From Anaerotignum propionicum (GTDB lineage: Bacteria; Bacillota; Clostridia; Lachnospirales; Anaerotignaceae): DNA of 64,000 nucleotides. Positions 62,383 to 64,000 of this stretch are shown here, in pieces. A program made the translations under genes and the position numbers. Each line of letters opens with the position of its first letter. Within the stretch, counting starts at the first letter, position 1. Below the pieces are notes generated by a model that was given only the letters and a program-made list of their open reading frames with translations, was not told the DNA's origin and ran no database searches. The stretch spans positions 248,001 through 312,000 of the forward strand of contig NZ_JANGAD010000003.1 of the NCBI RefSeq assembly GCF_024461735.1, read 5' to 3'.

Positions 62383-64000
62383 ATGACCAAAATGGTTAAA
62401 ACGATAGAACCTGTAAGGCAGAAAGTCTTGAAGGAATTAAGACCAAAGAAAAGAGTTTGTGCCTACTGCAGAGTCAGTACCGATAGTTCAAAACAACATA
62501 CTTCCTATGTTGCTCAAACAAAATACTATAAAGAATATATTGAAAAACGAGGAGAATGGGAATTTGCTGGAATATTTGCAGATGAATCAAGCGGTACTAA
62601 GGTAAAAAATCGGGATGAGTTTGGTAGAATGATTAGGGAATGTGAGAAAGGAAACATCGACCTTATCATTACAAAATCCATCACAAGGTTTGCCAGAAAC
62701 ACCGTAGACAGCATCGAGACAATTCGAACGCTGAAAGCTCTTGGGGTTTCGGTATATTTTGAAAAAGAGAATATCATTACTATGTCGGAGCAGAGTGAGC
62801 AAATGCTGACCATTCTAAGCTCTATCGCCCAAGGTGAATCAGAAAATATATCTACAAATGTTCGCTGGGGTATTCACAAAAGGTTTGGGGATGGCAGTTA
62901 CATACCAAGCAGTGTGGCATATGGATATGCCAAAGATGAAAATGGTGAGCTTATTATCAAAGAAGATGAGGCTGAAATTATCCGAAAAATTTATAATGAA
63001 TACTTAAGCGGAAAAGGTAGTTATGCAATCGCCCGAGATTTAACTTGTGACAACATACCCACTATTCGAATAGCAGAAAAATGGAACGAAGGCGTGATAA
63101 AGCAGATACTTCAGAACCCAATTTATTCGGGAGAATTGTTGCTGCAGAAAACATATACTACAGATGTACTCCCTTTTACAAAGAAGATAAACCATGGAGA
63201 ACTACCCATGTACTCCGTGAAAGATAGTCATGAGCCCATTATTACAAAGGAACAAGCAGAAAGAGTTCAAGAAATTTATGAATACCGAAGAATGCAGATG
63301 GGCATGAATGACAGCGATAAATACCAAAATCGTTATGAATTCAGTGGTAAGATTATCTGTAAAGAATGCGGTGGAATTTTTCGCAGACAGAAAATTTATA
63401 TCGGAAAGCCTTACGAGAAGATACAATGGTGCTGTATCAACCATATAGAAAACAGCAGATTGTGTACCTTGAAAGCAGTAAGAGAGGATATAATCAAAGT
63501 TGCCTTTCTAACCATGTGGAATAAGCTTGTAAGCAATCATATTGAAATCCTTTACCCACTCTTGGAATCCTTAAAAAAGCTAAGGGTGAATAAAGAACAG
63601 GAAGAGGAAATTCTGAGACTAAACAATAAAATATCGGAGTTAATGGAGCAGAGCCATATCCTACATCGAGTGATGATAAAAGGATATATGGACTCTGCTA
63701 TTTTTATGGAAAAACAGAATGCAATTGACATTGAAATTGAGGAATATAAGAAAAGACGAAATGTTCTCCTTGAGAGTAATGGCTATGAAAAAGAGATTGA
63801 GGGAACAAATAGGATACTACAAATCATAAAATACAACCCTGTAATCATGGACGAGTACCAAGAAGAACTGTTTATCCATACCGTAGATAAAGTCTTAGTG
63901 GGAAACAGCGGTGATATTACATTTAGACTTATAAATCACCTTGAACTGACGGAATACATTGCAGGAGGTGAAACCAAATATGCAAACTCATATGCCAATA
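62383..64000 (+). CDS. Large serine recombinase (3' end outside window)
   Basis: The frame is open from ATG 62383 (AAAGGAGG upstream) to the window end, at least 539 residues. The N-terminal resolvase domain has the nucleophile Ser32 in VCAYCRVSTDSSKQ, then ADESSGTKVKNRDEFGRMI and KSITRFARNTVDSIETIRTLKALGVSVYFEKENI. A recombinase domain follows (GYAKDENGELIIKEDEAEIIRKIYNEYLSGKGSYAIARDL ... WNEGVIKQILQNPIYSGELLL), then a zinc ribbon (ICKECGG ... WCCINHIENSRLC) and a coiled coil (about 400-480). It integrates and excises the element at att sites. Confidence 0.93.
   Translation, partial: MTKMVKTIEPVRQKVLKELRPKKRVCAYCRVSTDSSKQHTSYVAQTKYYKEYIEKRGEWEFAGIFADESSGTKVKNRDEFGRMIRECEKGNIDLIITKSITRFARNTVDSIETIRTLKALGVSVYFEKENIITMSEQSEQMLTILSSIAQGESENISTNVRWGIHKRFGDGSYIPSSVAYGYAKDENGELIIKEDEAEIIRKIYNEYLSGKGSYAIARDLTCDNIPTIRIAEKWNEGVIKQILQNPIYSGELLLQKTYTTDVLPFTKKINHGELPMYSVKDSHEPIITKEQAERVQEIYEYRRMQMGMNDSDKYQNRYEFSGKIICKECGGIFRRQKIYIGKPYEKIQWCCINHIENSRLCTLKAVREDIIKVAFLTMWNKLVSNHIEILYPLLESLKKLRVNKEQEEEILRLNNKISELMEQSHILHRVMIKGYMDSAIFMEKQNAIDIEIEEYKKRRNVLLESNGYEKEIEGTNRILQIIKYNPVIMDEYQEELFIHTVDKVLVGNSGDITFRLINHLELTEYIAGGETKYANSYAN
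63980..64000 (+). CDS. Start of a second gene overlapping the recombinase (partial)
   Basis: AGGAGGTG (63963-63970) inside the recombinase frame precedes ATG 63980 in another frame (MQTHMPI..., cut by the window end). Paired or tandem recombinase genes with overlapping starts are usual in clostridial ICEs, so this is probably a second recombinase-type gene. Confidence 0.5.

Noticed and set aside
1..64000. CRISPR arrays, tRNA and rRNA genes
   Set aside because: No regularly spaced direct repeats, cloverleaf-like tracts with CCA ends, or rRNA-like conserved segments were found on reading.

Overview
The window is AT-rich Firmicutes DNA, with GGAGG-type ribosome binding sites, many small clostridial conjugation families and TTG/GTG starts. 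It most resembles an anaerobic Clostridia/Lachnospirales genome carrying a large integrative and conjugative element (ICE). One gene (56963-57400) looks like the beta-alanyl-CoA:ammonia lyase known from Clostridium (Anaerotignum) propionicum, so an amino-acid-fermenting relative of that genus is a reasonable guess. No rRNA, tRNA or CRISPR array was seen.

Layout. (A) 1-3115: end of a conjugation block encoding secreted or surface proteins: a 5'-truncated gene, a lipoprotein, a large exported protein and a small VirB2-like membrane protein, closed by a terminator. (B) 3247-13288: a block of minus-strand cargo or resident genes: DUF5131, VOC/AraC, TetR with a hydrolase carrying a nonsense codon, a CatB/Vat-like acetyltransferase, a flavodoxin-type reductase, a HelD-like helicase with an AraC-GNAT fusion, and a decayed AraC-GyrI gene. 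(C) 13647-37024: the conjugation core on the plus strand. It holds a tandem RHH protein, a VirB6-like protein, a split C5 DNA methyltransferase, a PrgI-like protein, VirB4, a HipB/HipA-like pair, an NlpC/P60 hydrolase, a second HipA-like kinase, a probable oriT, an RHH relaxosome protein, a relaxase with a Sel1-repeat tail, a TOPRIM protein and VirD4. The virD4 gene is interrupted by a group II intron (33248-36000). SUKH, histidine-phosphatase and metallo-beta-lactamase-fold genes are lodged between conjugation genes. (D) 37439-59257: metabolic genes: PPOX/HxlR/EamA, a broken PatB-like lyase, a frameshifted EutH with a chemoreceptor, flavin reductases and an AraC regulator, then an amino-acid catabolic operon (NSS transporter, three-part FAD/Fe-S dehydrogenase, DapA-like lyase, racemase, acylating aldehyde dehydrogenase, ammonia lyase) and a broken L-serine dehydratase. 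(E) 59569-64000: an ICE-type regulation and recombination module: XRE repressor, possible ArpU-like protein, sigma-like protein, small proteins, and a large serine recombinase followed by the start of a second overlapping gene.

The conjugation core encodes a nearly complete VirB/VirD4 machine. The relaxase and RHH protein would act at the repeat-rich region 26409-26718, VirD4 would couple DNA to VirB4/VirB6/PrgI, and NlpC/P60 would open the wall. Whether D lies inside the ICE or is chromosome between two elements cannot be decided here.

Two general points stand out. Single-base or dinucleotide lesions split many genes (methylase, phosphatase, intron maturase, aminotransferase, EutH, serine dehydratase twice). 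These are either real decay or uncorrected assembly indels. Several regulators have clear palindromic operators lying on their promoters, and a 13-base motif occurs three times in the EutH/flavin-reductase/AraC region, suggesting a local regulon.
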